This document shows positions 8,693-19,800 of a stretch of DNA of 64,000 nucleotides, one piece after another. Position 1 is the stretch's first letter; each line of letters starts with the position of its first letter. Position numbers and translations under genes: made by a program. Source of the stretch: Azospirillum sp. RU38E (GTDB lineage: Bacteria > Pseudomonadota > Alphaproteobacteria > Azospirillales > Azospirillaceae); assembly GCF_900188385.1 (NCBI RefSeq), contig NZ_FZOI01000001.1, forward strand, positions 558,001-622,000. Reading direction: 5' to 3'. The notes under the pieces are model-generated. The model worked only from the letters and a program-made list of their open reading frames with translations, did no database searches and was not told the DNA's origin.

Positions 8693-9274
8693 ATGGCGAT
8701 GGGTTACATGCACGGGATCATGGTGGGGGTGATGATGGGCTTCGGTGCCTATCTTTTCACCTATCTGCTGGGCCGCTTCGTGGAAAGCAGCATCCTGTCA
8801 CGTCCCGATCTGCGCCGGGCGGAGGAAGCGTTGCCCCGCCGTTCCCTGCTGGAAGCCAAGTTTGACACACGGCGCAGCGACCGCCGTGCCCGGCTGGGGG
8901 TGTTGACGGCGGAAATCACCGACCTGCGCCGCCGCCGTTTCCTGCAGGATAAGGCGCTGGCCGATGCGCGGCGGGAGGCACAGGCCCCCATCCGCGTGGT
9001 GGGGGCGGAAGGGCAGGCCTTCCTGAAATTCCGCGCCTGGCTGGTGAACCGGCAGGTGCAGATGGCGGTGGCTGACCGCAAGCGCCACCCCACCCTGGAT
9101 GGCGAATGGGCCCAGCCGCAGATCGTGGAGGTCTGGGCCGATTCGCTGGGCGATGCCCGCAAGGAAATCCAGCGCTTTTACCCTGTGCCGCTGGGTTTCA
9201 GTACGTTATCCATCTCGCTGGAGCAGGCAGGCCCCGCCGAGGGGCAGGAAACGGCCAAGGCTGTGGCCGGTTGA
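8693..9274 (+). CDS. Small membrane-anchored coiled-coil protein, unknown function
   Basis: A 193-residue protein I do not recognise. A glycine/methionine-rich hydrophobic N-terminus (GIMVGVMMGFGAYLFTYLLG, about residues 8-27) is a single membrane segment; residues about 45-100 are highly charged and probably coiled-coil (TRRSDRRARLGVLTAEITDL). A small C-terminal domain contains VEVWADSLGDARKEIQRFYP and ends SISLEQ. The next gene (9302) has the same layout and a matching C-terminal motif (RVWAADEAAARAKVERRYP, then SIQPL), so the two are paralogues or diverged partners, probably co-transcribed (27-bp gap). The orientation predicts a cytosolic coiled coil. Promoter-like TATAAT lies at 8664. Confidence 0.75.
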   Translation: MAMGYMHGIMVGVMMGFGAYLFTYLLGRFVESSILSRPDLRRAEEALPRRSLLEAKFDTRRSDRRARLGVLTAEITDLRRRRFLQDKALADARREAQAPIRVVGAEGQAFLKFRAWLVNRQVQMAVADRKRHPTLDGEWAQPQIVEVWADSLGDARKEIQRFYPVPLGFSTLSISLEQAGPAEGQETAKAVAG

Positions 9275-9301
9275 GGCTGGGGTGAACGGGAAGGGAGTGC
9301 G

Positions 9302-9826
9302 ATGAACGTTTCGTTGCTCCTGGCGGCATTGCTGGTTTTCATGGCGGTGGCTATCGGCCTTGATCAGGCCATGCGCCGCGTGCGGGCGGCGCGCAAACGG
9401 TACCAGACCGTGATCGCCAAACAGGGCCAGCAGACGGAGCGGCTGCGCGCGGCCGCGCGGGAAAGCCTGACGCTGGGCCGGGAGGTGCGCAATGTTCAAC
9501 GCACCGCCGATCTGTTGAGCGAGGAGCTGGTCCGCTTCGAGGAGGAAATGCAGCAGCTGGCCCGACCGGAAAACCGCATCTTCGTGCTGGATGAACGGCG
9601 CGGTGTGCTGGACCGGGGCTGGCTTGTCATTGTGGACAGTGCCGGCCCGCAGCCCGACAGCCGGCAGATGCCGCCCTGGGTGGGCAGCCGCCGCTTCCGT
9701 GTCTGGGCCGCAGACGAAGCAGCGGCGCGCGCCAAGGTGGAACGTCGCTATCCGCCCGATGGTGTCTATCTGATCCAGAGCATTCAGCCGCTGACGATGC
9801 CCACCCCGGCCAACAGCAGCGGATGA
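9302..9826 (+). CDS. Small membrane-anchored coiled-coil protein, paralogue of the preceding gene
   Basis: A 174-residue protein with one N-terminal membrane helix (VSLLLAALLVFMAVAIGL, residues 3-20), a charged coiled coil to about residue 95 (RAARKRYQTVIAKQGQQ, SEELVRFEEEMQQLA), and a compact C-terminal domain from about 95 (FVLDERRGVLDRGWLVIVD) that includes RVWAADEAAARAKVERRYP. That motif and the following SIQ-L align with the C-terminus of the preceding protein. The two probably form a membrane heteromer. The start ATG follows gggaagggagtgcg, a good ribosome-binding site. No function is known to me. Confidence 0.75.
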   Translation: MNVSLLLAALLVFMAVAIGLDQAMRRVRAARKRYQTVIAKQGQQTERLRAAARESLTLGREVRNVQRTADLLSEELVRFEEEMQQLARPENRIFVLDERRGVLDRGWLVIVDSAGPQPDSRQMPPWVGSRRFRVWAADEAAARAKVERRYPPDGVYLIQSIQPLTMPTPANSSG

Positions 9827-9830
9827 TTGA

Positions 9831-10460
9831 TCAGCTTGCCTGCTTGGCCTCCAGCACTGCCTGACGCAGCAATGACAGTCGGTCATTGCCATAGACCATT
9901 TCCTTGCCGGCCACGACAAAGCTGGGCACGCCGAAACAGCCGGCCTTGACGGCGGCAGAAACGAAACCAGCGGCCTGGGCGGCGGTTTCCGGGTCGTTCA
10001 GCATCGGTTCGAACAGGTGGGGCTCAATGCCGACGGCATCATTGGCGATGCGCAGGCACAGCGCATCATCGGCCGGGCTGGCCCCTTCCACGAAGATTGC
10101 CTTCATCAGGGTGCGGGCGAAGACCTGCCCGGCATCGAACCGCCGCGCCGCCACGCAGGCCAGCGCCAGACGCGGCGGATTGGGCATCACCACATCCTTG
10201 TAATCACGGAAGGGCACGCCATAGAGCCGAGCGAAGCGTTCCAGGTCGGTGCGCCGATAATCGGGGCGGAACTGGCCGGAATGCGGCACCGCCTGTTCCA
10301 GATCATAGCCCGCCGCCCGGTTCAGCGCCCGGGCAGAGACGGGATACCAATCCACCCGGCAGCCGGTTTCAATCTGCAGCTTCGACAGTTGCGTGGATGC
10401 CAGATAGGCATAAGGGCTGGCCGGGCTGAAATAGAAATCAACGGTGACGGGGCCGGGCAT
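9831..10460 (-). CDS. DsbA-fold 2-hydroxychromene-2-carboxylate isomerase family protein
   Basis: A 209-residue kappa-class GST-like/DsbA-superfamily protein. The N-terminus VDFYFSPASPYAYLAS is the hallmark of the HCCA isomerase (NahD) family, where the Ser of FxxSPxSP binds glutathione and there is no CXXC. The C-terminal FGVPSFVVAGKEMVYGNDR gives the cis-Pro loop and last strand. Family members isomerise naphthalene-derived chromene carboxylates or act on other GSH adducts; no aromatic-degradation genes surround it here, so the substrate is open. It is convergent with the small membrane protein gene (4-bp gap). Confidence 0.88.
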   Translation of the reverse strand: MPGPVTVDFYFSPASPYAYLASTQLSKLQIETGCRVDWYPVSARALNRAAGYDLEQAVPHSGQFRPDYRRTDLERFARLYGVPFRDYKDVVMPNPPRLALACVAARRFDAGQVFARTLMKAIFVEGASPADDALCLRIANDAVGIEPHLFEPMLNDPETAAQAAGFVSAAVKAGCFGVPSFVVAGKEMVYGNDRLSLLRQAVLEAKQAS

Positions 10461-10643
10461 GATGGCGGTCAGCTTTCAAGATGGTGAGGTCACGGGACAG
10501 GGCCCCAGGCTTGCCAGCAAGCCCGCCCGGATGCAAGGGCCGAGCAGGGGGATGTTTTTGCTGCTGTCCCTGGTGGACCCTGCGATCAATACCTATCTGA
10601 CGTCAGCAAAATAAAACACAAGGCTGAGGCAGCAGAGCTTTAA

Positions 10644-11174
10644 ATGGACATGATCAAAACCGACCGGCTGATCCTGCGGAAATTCCAGACCGGGGATGCG
10701 GCGGATTTATGGGCCTATCTGAACAAGCCGACGGTAAGTTGTTTTCTCTCACTCAAGCTGGATGATCTTGCCGCCGCCGAAGCAGAAGTTGAAAAGCGCA
10801 GCCAGGATGATGAGCATATTGCCGTCTGCCTGCGCGATGGCGGCCGGCTGATCGGCGATCTGTTTGCGATGTTTGAGGAGCCGGATACCTATTCCGTCGG
10901 CTGGAATTTCAACCCGGATGTCGCCGGGGCTGGCTATGCGTCAGAGGCGGCGCGGGCCCTGTTTGCCCATCTGTTCACGGTCAAACAGGCCCGCCGGCTT
11001 TATGCCTATGTGGAAGATACCAACCTGCCGTCGCAACGCCTGTGCCAGCGGCTGGGAATGCGGCAGGAGGGGCTGTTCCTCGACTATATCAGTTTCGGCA
11101 AGGATGCGAACGGCACGCCGCTTTACGAAAACACCATGCAATATGCCCTGCTGCGCCGCGAATGGCAGGGGTGA
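10644..11174 (+). CDS. GNAT family N-acetyltransferase
   Basis: A 176-residue acetyltransferase of the RimJ/RimL-like Acetyltransf_3 class. It starts MDMIKTDRLILRKFQTGDAA, the usual first strand; motif A is NPDVAGAGYASEAARALFAHL, and the C-terminus has RRLYAYVEDTNLPSQRLCQRLGM and EGLFLDYI. Some relatives modify antibiotics or proteins, and the sequence does not distinguish. It is a single-gene unit, convergent with and almost touching the minus-strand gene ending at 11177. Confidence 0.88.
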   Translation: MDMIKTDRLILRKFQTGDAADLWAYLNKPTVSCFLSLKLDDLAAAEAEVEKRSQDDEHIAVCLRDGGRLIGDLFAMFEEPDTYSVGWNFNPDVAGAGYASEAARALFAHLFTVKQARRLYAYVEDTNLPSQRLCQRLGMRQEGLFLDYISFGKDANGTPLYENTMQYALLRREWQG

Positions 11175-11176
11175 CC

Positions 11177-11887
11177 TTACTTCCCCGCCAGTTGCTTGCC
11201 CAGGGCCTGGGCCTGGCGTTCGCAGCCCTTGGCCAGCATCCAGGCGGCCAGCATCCGGTCACCCTTCACCGCCTCGGGGGCGACATGCAGGGTGACAGCA
11301 CTGCTTTTGCCATCCATGTCAAACAGATAGGTTGCCCCATCGGCAAAGGGCACATCGGCCGGCAGGGCCAGATCCTGCGCGCCGGCGGGCCAGGGGGTGG
11401 TGGCGGTCCAGGCGCGGTCGGCCGGGGCCAGGGTCAGGTCGGTGGCCGCCGTCGCCGCGCGCCACAGCACCGGGGCCGCCCCCGCCTGCAGGCAGCCATG
11501 GCCGGACTGGCTGGCATCCACCAGCCAGGGGCGGGGCAGGGGCTGGGCGCTGCTGGCGGCGCGCACGGCACCAAGGGAGGCCGTATCACTGTCCCGCGCG
11601 CTCAGCAGGCTGGCCAGCGATTGGGCCACCCCGCCGCTGCCGCCGCCGGCCCCATTACCGGGCTTGCCGCTGAACGGCCCCTGCAGGTTGATGGTGGCCC
11701 CCTCGGCGGAGACCAGCACCAGCCGGCTGCCCGCCGGCAGCGACAGGGCCGCCTCGCTATCCAGCACCTGACCGGGGGCCAGGGCCGGTGCGCTGGATTC
11801 CACCACCACCAGTTCGGCGGCAGCGGCGGGCAGGGCGGTGGTGGCGGTCAGCAGCAGGGCAAGGGCGGACAGGCGGTTCAGGGCCAT
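11177..11887 (-). CDS. Secreted protein of unknown function linked to the TPS locus
   Basis: A 236-residue protein with a clear Sec signal peptide (LSALALLLTATTALPAAAA, cleaved near residue 23). The rest is soluble and I do not recognise it. Residues about 55-75 (GSRLVLVSAEGATINLQGPF) are followed by a Gly-rich segment; a Cys in SGHGCLQAG and another in AKGCERQAQ near the C-terminus could form a disulfide. It lies 13 bp downstream of the TpsB gene on the same strand with a good GAGGGAAA ribosome site, so it is probably part of the two-partner secretion unit as a periplasmic or exported accessory. The role is inferred from context only. Confidence 0.75.
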   Translation of the reverse strand: MALNRLSALALLLTATTALPAAAAELVVVESSAPALAPGQVLDSEAALSLPAGSRLVLVSAEGATINLQGPFSGKPGNGAGGGSGGVAQSLASLLSARDSDTASLGAVRAASSAQPLPRPWLVDASQSGHGCLQAGAAPVLWRAATAATDLTLAPADRAWTATTPWPAGAQDLALPADVPFADGATYLFDMDGKSSAVTLHVAPEAVKGDRMLAAWMLAKGCERQAQALGKQLAGK

Positions 11888-11900
11888 GATGAAATTTCCC

Positions 11901-13613
11901 TCAGAAGGAGACGGCCAGATCGATGAAGAAACGCGGATCGGGGTCGGTCAGGCCGGGCAGGTCCAGTTTGGTCAAGGGTATCGCCACCTCCCCGCACAGG
12001 CTGAATCCGGCCGGCAGCGCCAGCCGGACGCCACCCCCGATTGAGGTGAGATCGGCATCCAGCGCCACAGATTGCCACACCCGCCCCCAATCCGCATAGG
12101 TATAGAGGGTCGCAGCCTGTACGACCCTGCCGGACCAGGGCAGGCGATATTGCAGCTCGGCACTGGCGGCCATGCCGCGCGGCCCCGCCAGATCGCCGCT
12201 ATTATAGCCGCGCCCGAAGCGGCTGCCGCCCAGCACGAACTCTTCGCCGGCCACCAGCACATCATCGGTCCATTGGCCCGACAGGCTGAGCGTGGCGGCC
12301 AGCCCTTCGGCCAGCCGCACGCTGCCGGTGGCCTGTCCTTCCAGCTTGGTGAAGCCGGTATCGATACCGCTGCGCGACGTGATTTTACCGGCCTTGGGGG
12401 AGGCACCCAGCATATCCAGCCCCTGGGTCAACCCGGTGGAAAGCTGAAACGCCGTACCGGCCCAGCCGCTCCAGGACAGGGTCAACTGTCCTTTCAGGCT
12501 GCGCCAATCATCCTGCGTATAGGGAAAGCCCAGGATATCCACCTTGGCCTGCTGCGCCGTCCACCCCACCTCACCCTGCAGGTTCAAGCTACGCGAGCGG
12601 ATGATGGGATAGGCCAGCCGCTGCCCGGCCGACCAGCTTTCCGTGCGGACAGCAAAGGGTCGCAGCGAGGCACCGGGCCGCCCGCGCGACCAGGAACCCT
12701 GGCTGGCCAGCAGCCAGCCATCGCCGCCCAGCGGCTGCTGATAGCGGGCATTCACCGCCCGCTGTTCCCGGCTGTCCGGCGTGCCGGAGACGGTCAGGCC
12801 GATCTGTTCTTCCTGCCCCAGCAGGCCATTGGCGTAGAGATCGGCATAAAGGCTCCAGGGGCCGGCATAGTCCGACCCGTGATTGCCGATGCCTGCCGAC
12901 CCGCCCCAGGGCTGACGGGCCACCGTGACCACCAGTTCCGCCGCCCCGAAATCCGCCCCCGGCCGCAGCACGGCATTGATATCGGTGCCCGGTAGATCAT
13001 CGGCCAGCAGCAGGGCGCGTTCCAGCCGGTCGATGCGGGCGGGCTTGGTGGCAATCGCCGCCGCTGTCATGGCCGTCAGCCGGTCGGTGATGGCGGCATC
13101 GCCCTTTTCCACCAGCAGCCGGTCGATATGCCCTTCGATGACGCGGATGCGCAGGGTGCCGTCCGCCAGTTCCTGCGCCGGCACATAGGCGCGCGTCAGC
13201 ACATAGCCCAGGGCGACGTAACGGTCCTGGATCGCATCGGCCAGGGCCGCCACCTCGGCCAGCGTCACCGGGTGGCCCAGCAAAGGCTGGATCAGCGGAT
13301 CATAGAAGGCGGGGCCGACGATGCTGGCCCCCTCCACCTGGATCGCCCGCAGGGTGAAGCGCAGTTCCTGCCCTTCCTTGGGCGCCGGGCGGGACCGGTT
13401 CTGCGTGGGGATGGAAAATTGCAGCTTGGCTTCCGGCGGGCGGCGCTGCTGTTCCTCAATCGCGGGCGGCAGGGTGCCGCGCCCCGGCTGCACCGTCCCC
13501 GGCAGGGTGGGGGGCACGGACTGGCCCTGGGCAGCCGGAATGCCGGCCAGCAGCAGGCCACCCGTCAACAGCGTCCATCCCAGGTGCCGGGGCATTTTCA
13601 GGGAACCATTCAT
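11901..13613 (-). CDS. Two-partner secretion outer-membrane transporter (ShlB/FhaC family)
   Basis: TpsB pore that exports the TpsA protein encoded divergently at 13809. From the ATG at 13613 the product has 570 residues: signal peptide (WTLLTGGLLLAGIPAAQGQ), then a linker, a POTRA_2-like region (RFTLRAIQVEGASIVG, and YVLTRAYVPAQELADGTLRI, VIEGHIDRLLVE), then a beta barrel from about 220 containing the ShlB-type repeats (GNHGSDYAGPWSLYADLYAN, VLGGSRFGRGYNSGDLAGPR) and a terminal strand ending in aromatic Phe (FFIDLAVSF). ATGs at 13619, 13613 and 13595 are all possible; none has a strong ribosome site. A longer frame to 13679 exists but adds non-signal sequence. Confidence 0.93.
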   Translation of the reverse strand: MNGSLKMPRHLGWTLLTGGLLLAGIPAAQGQSVPPTLPGTVQPGRGTLPPAIEEQQRRPPEAKLQFSIPTQNRSRPAPKEGQELRFTLRAIQVEGASIVGPAFYDPLIQPLLGHPVTLAEVAALADAIQDRYVALGYVLTRAYVPAQELADGTLRIRVIEGHIDRLLVEKGDAAITDRLTAMTAAAIATKPARIDRLERALLLADDLPGTDINAVLRPGADFGAAELVVTVARQPWGGSAGIGNHGSDYAGPWSLYADLYANGLLGQEEQIGLTVSGTPDSREQRAVNARYQQPLGGDGWLLASQGSWSRGRPGASLRPFAVRTESWSAGQRLAYPIIRSRSLNLQGEVGWTAQQAKVDILGFPYTQDDWRSLKGQLTLSWSGWAGTAFQLSTGLTQGLDMLGASPKAGKITSRSGIDTGFTKLEGQATGSVRLAEGLAATLSLSGQWTDDVLVAGEEFVLGGSRFGRGYNSGDLAGPRGMAASAELQYRLPWSGRVVQAATLYTYADWGRVWQSVALDADLTSIGGGVRLALPAGFSLCGEVAIPLTKLDLPGLTDPDPRFFIDLAVSF

Positions 13614-13808
13614 GTGCATGATTGCGCAGGTCATTTCACGAAAGCCGGCGGGGGCAAAGGCGGGTGGCGGGTTTCTCAACCGGCGTTGATAAATCCCCGA
13701 TCATAGAGTGCCAACCAAGCGGCATAGGGGGCAAACCCGCTAAGAATAGGCGGGAAGGTCTGGCCATCGCCCTTTCCGCGCCCCCGAAACCGGCAAGGTT
13801 CCGCCCCC

Positions 13809-16800
13809 GTGCCCCGCAAAAACGCTTTTTCCCCCCGTGCCTTGCCGCTGTTCATGCTACTGTCGGGTGTCAGCGCGCTGGCCTTGCAGGCCCAGGCGCA
13901 GCAGGCCCCGGCTGTTGCCCCGACAGGGGCCAGCATAGTGTCGGGCAAGGTGGGAATCGAAACCAGCGGTGCCCAGACCATCATCAACCAGTCCAGCGAC
14001 CGGGCGCTGGTCAACTGGTCGCGCTTTGATACGGCGGCGGGGCAGCATGTGCAGGTCAATCAGCCGGGCAGTACTTCCCTGCTGGTCAACCGCGTTACCG
14101 GTGGGGCGGCGACGCGGTTCGATGGCACCCTGTCGGCCAATGGACAGGTCTTCCTGCTGAATGAGGCGGGGATTTTCTTCGGCAGCACGGCGCAGATCAA
14201 TGCCGCCGGCTTTCTGGCCAGCACGGGCCGGCTGGATGAGCAATCCTTCCTGGCCGGCGGTGCGGTGCGGATTGAGCTGGCGGACAGCCTGTCGCGCATC
14301 GTCAACCAGGGCGTGATCCGGGTGGCGGAGGGTGGCTATGCCGCCCTGGCCGCCGGCATTGTGCAGAATAAGGGCGTGGTGGAGGCGCGGCTGGGCCATG
14401 TGGTGCTGTCCGGTGCGGAAAGCTTCACCCTGGATCTGGCTGGCGACGGGCTGTTGAGCTTTGCCGTGCCGGCCGGCAGTGCCGCCGGTCAGGTGCTGAA
14501 CCAGGGCCATCTGGGTGCCGATGGCGGGACCGTGCTGTTGACGGCACGCGGCGGGCGCGATGCCATGGCCGGCGTGATCAACAGCAGCGGGACCGTCCAG
14601 GCCCAGACGGTGCAAGAACGCGGCGGCCGTATCATCATCGCTGGCGATGATGGCGTCTCGGTGGAGCTGTCGGGCCGGGTGGATGCCTCTGCCGCCAGCG
14701 GCCAGGGCGGCGGCATCCAGGTGGATGGCGGGGCCATCGCGCTGACGGGTGCCAACCTGTCCGCCGATGGGGCGGTGGGCGGCGGCACCGTTTCCATCGG
14801 CGGTTCGCCCAAGGCGGACCGGCTGGCACAGACGGTTGCCATGGATGCGGCCAGCCAGATCAGCGCCGATGCCAAGGCGCAGGGCTATGGCGGCCGCATC
14901 ACGCTCTGGTCACGCGAAGTGACCAAGGCGGAAGGGGCGATTTCCGCCCAGGGCGGGACGGCTGGCGGTGATGGCGGCTTTGTTGAGGTCTCCTCCAAGG
15001 GTGGGGTGCGGCTGACCGGCGCGCTCTCGCTGGGGGCGCTTGCCGGCAAGGGCGGCACGCTGCTGCTGGACCCGACCGATATCATCATTGACGATCTGGC
15101 CGACCTGTCGGGGATCGGGGCTGCCGATCTGGGCGTTTCGGTGGAAAGTCTGGCGGCCAGCAGCGCCAGCATCGTCTATCTGGAAGCCGACAATAACATC
15201 ATCATCCGCGATCTGGCGGCGGGCGGCGTCACCATGCTGCCCGATGTCTCCCTGTCGCTGAAGGCCGGGCTGGACAGTGGGGCGGCGGAAGGCAGCATCA
15301 AGTTCCTGACCAGCGGCACCCAGCTCACCACCAGCGGCAGCGGCCGGATCACCCTGGATGCGCGCGGCAATATTGACGGGGCCTTCAAGCTGTCCAGCGG
15401 TGCCGGCGATATTGTGGTCGCCGCCGGCGGCACCATGCGGCTGACCGGGGCTGATATCCGCACCAGCAGCGGCGATATCACCCTGGTTGCCGGCCATCGC
15501 AGCGGCGGCCAGGGCGCCATCGTGCTGACCGACACCAGCATCCATGCCGATCATGGCTGGGTCATCCTGTCTGGTGGGCCGGGGCTGGATACGACCAGCC
15601 TGCTGGAAATCTACAGCGCCACCGGCACGGAGAGCGAAGCGGCCGGCATTACCCTGTCCAACAGTTCCATCAGCATCGATCAGGGGGAAATCACCCTGCG
15701 CGGTCACGGCAGTGATTTCGGCGCCTCCGGTGGCAATCACGGCATCGCCATCACCAATGGCAGTGTGCTCAGCGCCGGCGACGGCTATATCAGCCTCTAT
15801 GGGGAGGCATCCGGGACCGGTGGCGGCAGCTATGGCGTGCTGGTCAGTGGGGCGAGCACCCGCCTTTCCATCACGGGGAGCGGCGGCCTGAGCCTGCGCG
15901 GCACTGCCACCGATAGCGTCGGCCGGGGGCAGGGCGATAATAGCGGCATCGTCATCGCCGACGGGGCGGCCCTGTCGGTTGCGACGGGGGCCATGCGCCT
16001 GACCGGCACCGGCGGGACCACCGACCTGGCCGGGCCCGAAGACAGCGACGATGGCGGCAATGACGGGGTGCGGATCCAGGGGGCGGCCACCCGCCTGACC
16101 ATCAATGGCGGCCGGCTGGTGCTGAACGGCACCGGCGGCACGGCCGGGACCGGTTCTTCCGGTGTCGATAGTTTTGGGGTGATGGTGGATGGGGCGGTGA
16201 TCGCCGGCACCACCGGGGCGGAACTGACCATCACCGCCGATGGTGACAGCGGGGCCAGCGCCGATGCCCATGGTGAAAAGGGCATCGGCCTGTGGCTGGG
16301 CAATGGCGCGGTGCTGGGGCAGGCGGGGTCGGATGCCACGCTGTCGCTGGAATTGCGCGATCTGGCCATCAGCGGCGGGGCCGCCATTCTGGGCGCTGGC
16401 ACCATCGCCATTACCACGCAGGACAGCGGGGACAGTATCGGGCTGGGGGATGGGGTCACCGGTTCCCTGCATGTTTCGGCGGCTGAGATGGCGGCCATTT
16501 CCAGCAGCTTCACCCAGCGGACCATCGGGCACCTGGAGGGTTCGGGGGAACTGCGTGTCGGCGATGTGGCCCTGGGTGGCGATACGCGCCTGCGCATGGA
16601 TGGGGCCGATGGCCGGATCATCCTGTCGGGTGCCGTGGATGCCGGTGAAAACAGCCTCAGCCTGAATGGCGGCGGCATCAGCCAGACCGGCTCCAGCGTG
16701 CTGACGGCCGGGGTGCTGAATGCCGATGCGGTGGGCAGCCTGTCACTGACCGGGGCCAACCGGATCAGCGAACTGGGCAGCATCCAGGCCGGCAGCGGGG

Positions 16801-19800
16801 TGGATATCCGCAGCATCACCACCCTGACGGTGGGGGATGTGGATGCCGGGGCCGGCACATTGCAACTACTGGCCGAGGGGGCGGACCTGATCCTGGGGGA
16901 TGCGGCGACGCTGCGCAACAGCGGGGCCGGGCATGATATCATCGTGGCCAGCACCCGCGATTTCAAGGCCGACGACACGGCCAGCGTGACGGCCGGCGGC
17001 CGCTGGCTGATCTATTCCCGCTCTGCCGCCACGGCCGATCTGGGCACGCTGTCCGGCACCGTGCTGCGCGGCCGCTCCTATGCCGATCATCCGCCCGCCG
17101 GCGTGACGCAGAGCGGCAATTTGGTACTCTATGCCGCCAGCGGCACCCTGACCGTCACCGCTAATAGCTTCACACGCGCCTATGGTGCCGCCAATCCCGC
17201 CTTCACCTATACGATCACCGGGTTTGAGGCGGGGGACACGCTGGACAATACCATCAGCGGGGCCGCCCTGCTGGGCACCAGTGCCACCGCCGCGTCGGGG
17301 GTGGGCACCTATACGATCAGCATCAGCCAGGGCACGCTGGCCAACAGCAAGGGCTATGATTTCAGCTATGCCACCGGCACGCTGACAATCAATCCGGCGG
17401 CGCTTGTGATCACCGCCAACGATGCCAGCCGCACCTATGGGGCAGCGAACCCGGCCTTCACCGCCCGCTATGATGGGTTGGTGAATGGCGACACAGCCTC
17501 GGTAGTCAGCGGCCTGACCCTGGCGACCAGTGCGACGGCGGCGTCGGGCGTGGGCAGCTACGCCATCACCGGTTCGGGTGCCACGGCGTCGAACTACACG
17601 ATCAGCTATCAGGCGGGGGCGCTGAGCATCACCCCGGCCGCCTTGACCATTCGGGCCAATGACGCCAGCCGCACCTATGGGGCGGCGAACCCGGCCTTCA
17701 CCGCCCGCTATGATGGGTTGGTGAATGGCGACACAGCCTCGGTAGTCAGCGGCCTGACCCTGGCGACCAGTGCGACGGCGGCGTCGGGCGTGGGCAGCTA
17801 CGCCATCACCGGTTCGGGTGCCACGGCGTCGAACTACACGATCAGCTATCAGGCGGGGGCGCTGAGCATCACCCCGGCCGCCTTGACCATTCGGGCCAAT
17901 GACGCCAGCCGCACCTATGGGGCGGCGAACCCGGCCTTCACTGCCCGCTATGATGGGTTGGTGAATGGCGACACGGCTTCGGTGGTCAGCGGGTTGGCGT
18001 TGGCAACCAGCGCCACGGCAGCATCGGGTGTGGGCAGCTACGCCATCACCGGTTCGGGTGCCACGGCGGCAAATTACACAATCAGCTATCAGGCTGGTGC
18101 GCTGAGCATCACGCCTGCGGCTTTGATTATCCAGGCCAACGATGCCAGTCGCGCCTATGGCGCGGCGAACCCGGCCTTCACGGCGCGCTATGATGGGTTG
18201 GTGAATGGCGACACGGCGTCGGTGGTCAGCGGCCTGACGCTGGTGACCAGTGCCACGACGGCGTCGGGCGTGGGCAGCTACGCCATCACCGGGGCAGGAG
18301 CCACGGCGGCGAATTACACGATCAGCTATCAGGCGGGGGCCTTGAGCATCACCCCAGCCGCCTTGACCATCCGCGCCAACGACACCAGCCGCACCTATGG
18401 GGCGGCCAACCCCGCCTTCACGGCGCGCTATGATGGGTTGGTGAATGGCGACACGGCCTCAGTTGTCAGCGGCCTGACGCTGGCGACCGGCGCGACGGCG
18501 GCATCGGGTGTGGGCAGCTACGCCATCACTGGTTCGGGTGCCACGGCAGCGAATTACGCGATCAGCTATCAGGCGGGGGCGCTGAGCATCACCCCGGCCG
18601 CCTTGACCATTCGGGCCAATGACGCCAGCCGCGCCTATGGCGCGGCGAACCCGGCCTTCACGGCGCGCTATGATGGGTTGGTGAATGGCGACACGGCGTC
18701 GGTGGTCAGCGGCCTGACGCTGGTGACCAGTGCCACGACGGCGTCGGGCGTGGGCAGCTACGCCATCACTGGTTCGGGTGCCACGGCAGCGAATTACGCG
18801 ATCAGCTATCAGGCGGGTGCACTCAGCATCACCCCGGCGGCCTTGACGATACGGGCTAACGATGCCAGTCGCACCTATGGGGCGGCGAACCCGGCCTTCA
18901 CCGCCCGTTATGATGGGTTGGTGAATGGTGACACGGCTTCGGTGGTCAGTGGGTTGACGCTGGCGACCAGTGCGACGGCGGCGTCGGGTGTGGGGAGCTA
19001 CGCCATCACCGGTTCGGGTGCGACGGCGGCGAACTACAGCATCAGCTATCAGGCTGGGGCCTTGAGCATCACCCCGGCGGCTTTGACGATCCGCGCCAAT
19101 GATGCCAGCCGAACCTATGGCGCAGCGAACCCGGCCTTCACCGCCCGCTACGATGGGTTGGTGAATGGAGACACGGCGTCGGTGGTCAGCGGCTTGACGT
19201 TGGCAACCAGCGCCACGGCGTCGTCAGGCGTGGGCAGCTACGCCATCACCGGATCAGGTGCCACGGCGGCGAACTATACGATCAGCTATCAGGCAGGTGC
19301 CCTGAGCATCACCCCGGCCGCCTTGACCATCCGTGCCAATGACGCCAGCCGGACCTATGGCGCGGCGAACCCCGCTTTCACGGCGCGCTATGATGGGTTG
19401 GTGAATGGGGACACGGCCTCGGTGGTCAGCGGCCTGACGCTGGCGACCAGCGCGACGGCGGCATCGGGTGTGGGCAGCTACGCCATCACCGGTTCGGGTG
19501 CCACGGCAGCGAATTACGCGATCAGCTATCAGGCGGGTGCACTCAGCATCACCCCGGCGGCCTTGACGATACGGGCTAACGATGCCAGTCGCACCTATGG
19601 CGCGGCGAACCCGGCTTTCACGGCCCGCTACGATGGCTTGGTCAATGGTGACACGGCGTCGGTGGTCAGCGGCTTGACGCTGGCGACCAGCGCAACGGCG
19701 GCATCGGGTGTGGGCAGCTACGCCATCACCGGTTCGGGTGCCACGGCGGCGAACTACAGCATCAGCTATCAGGCTGGGGCGTTGAGCATCACGCCGGCCG

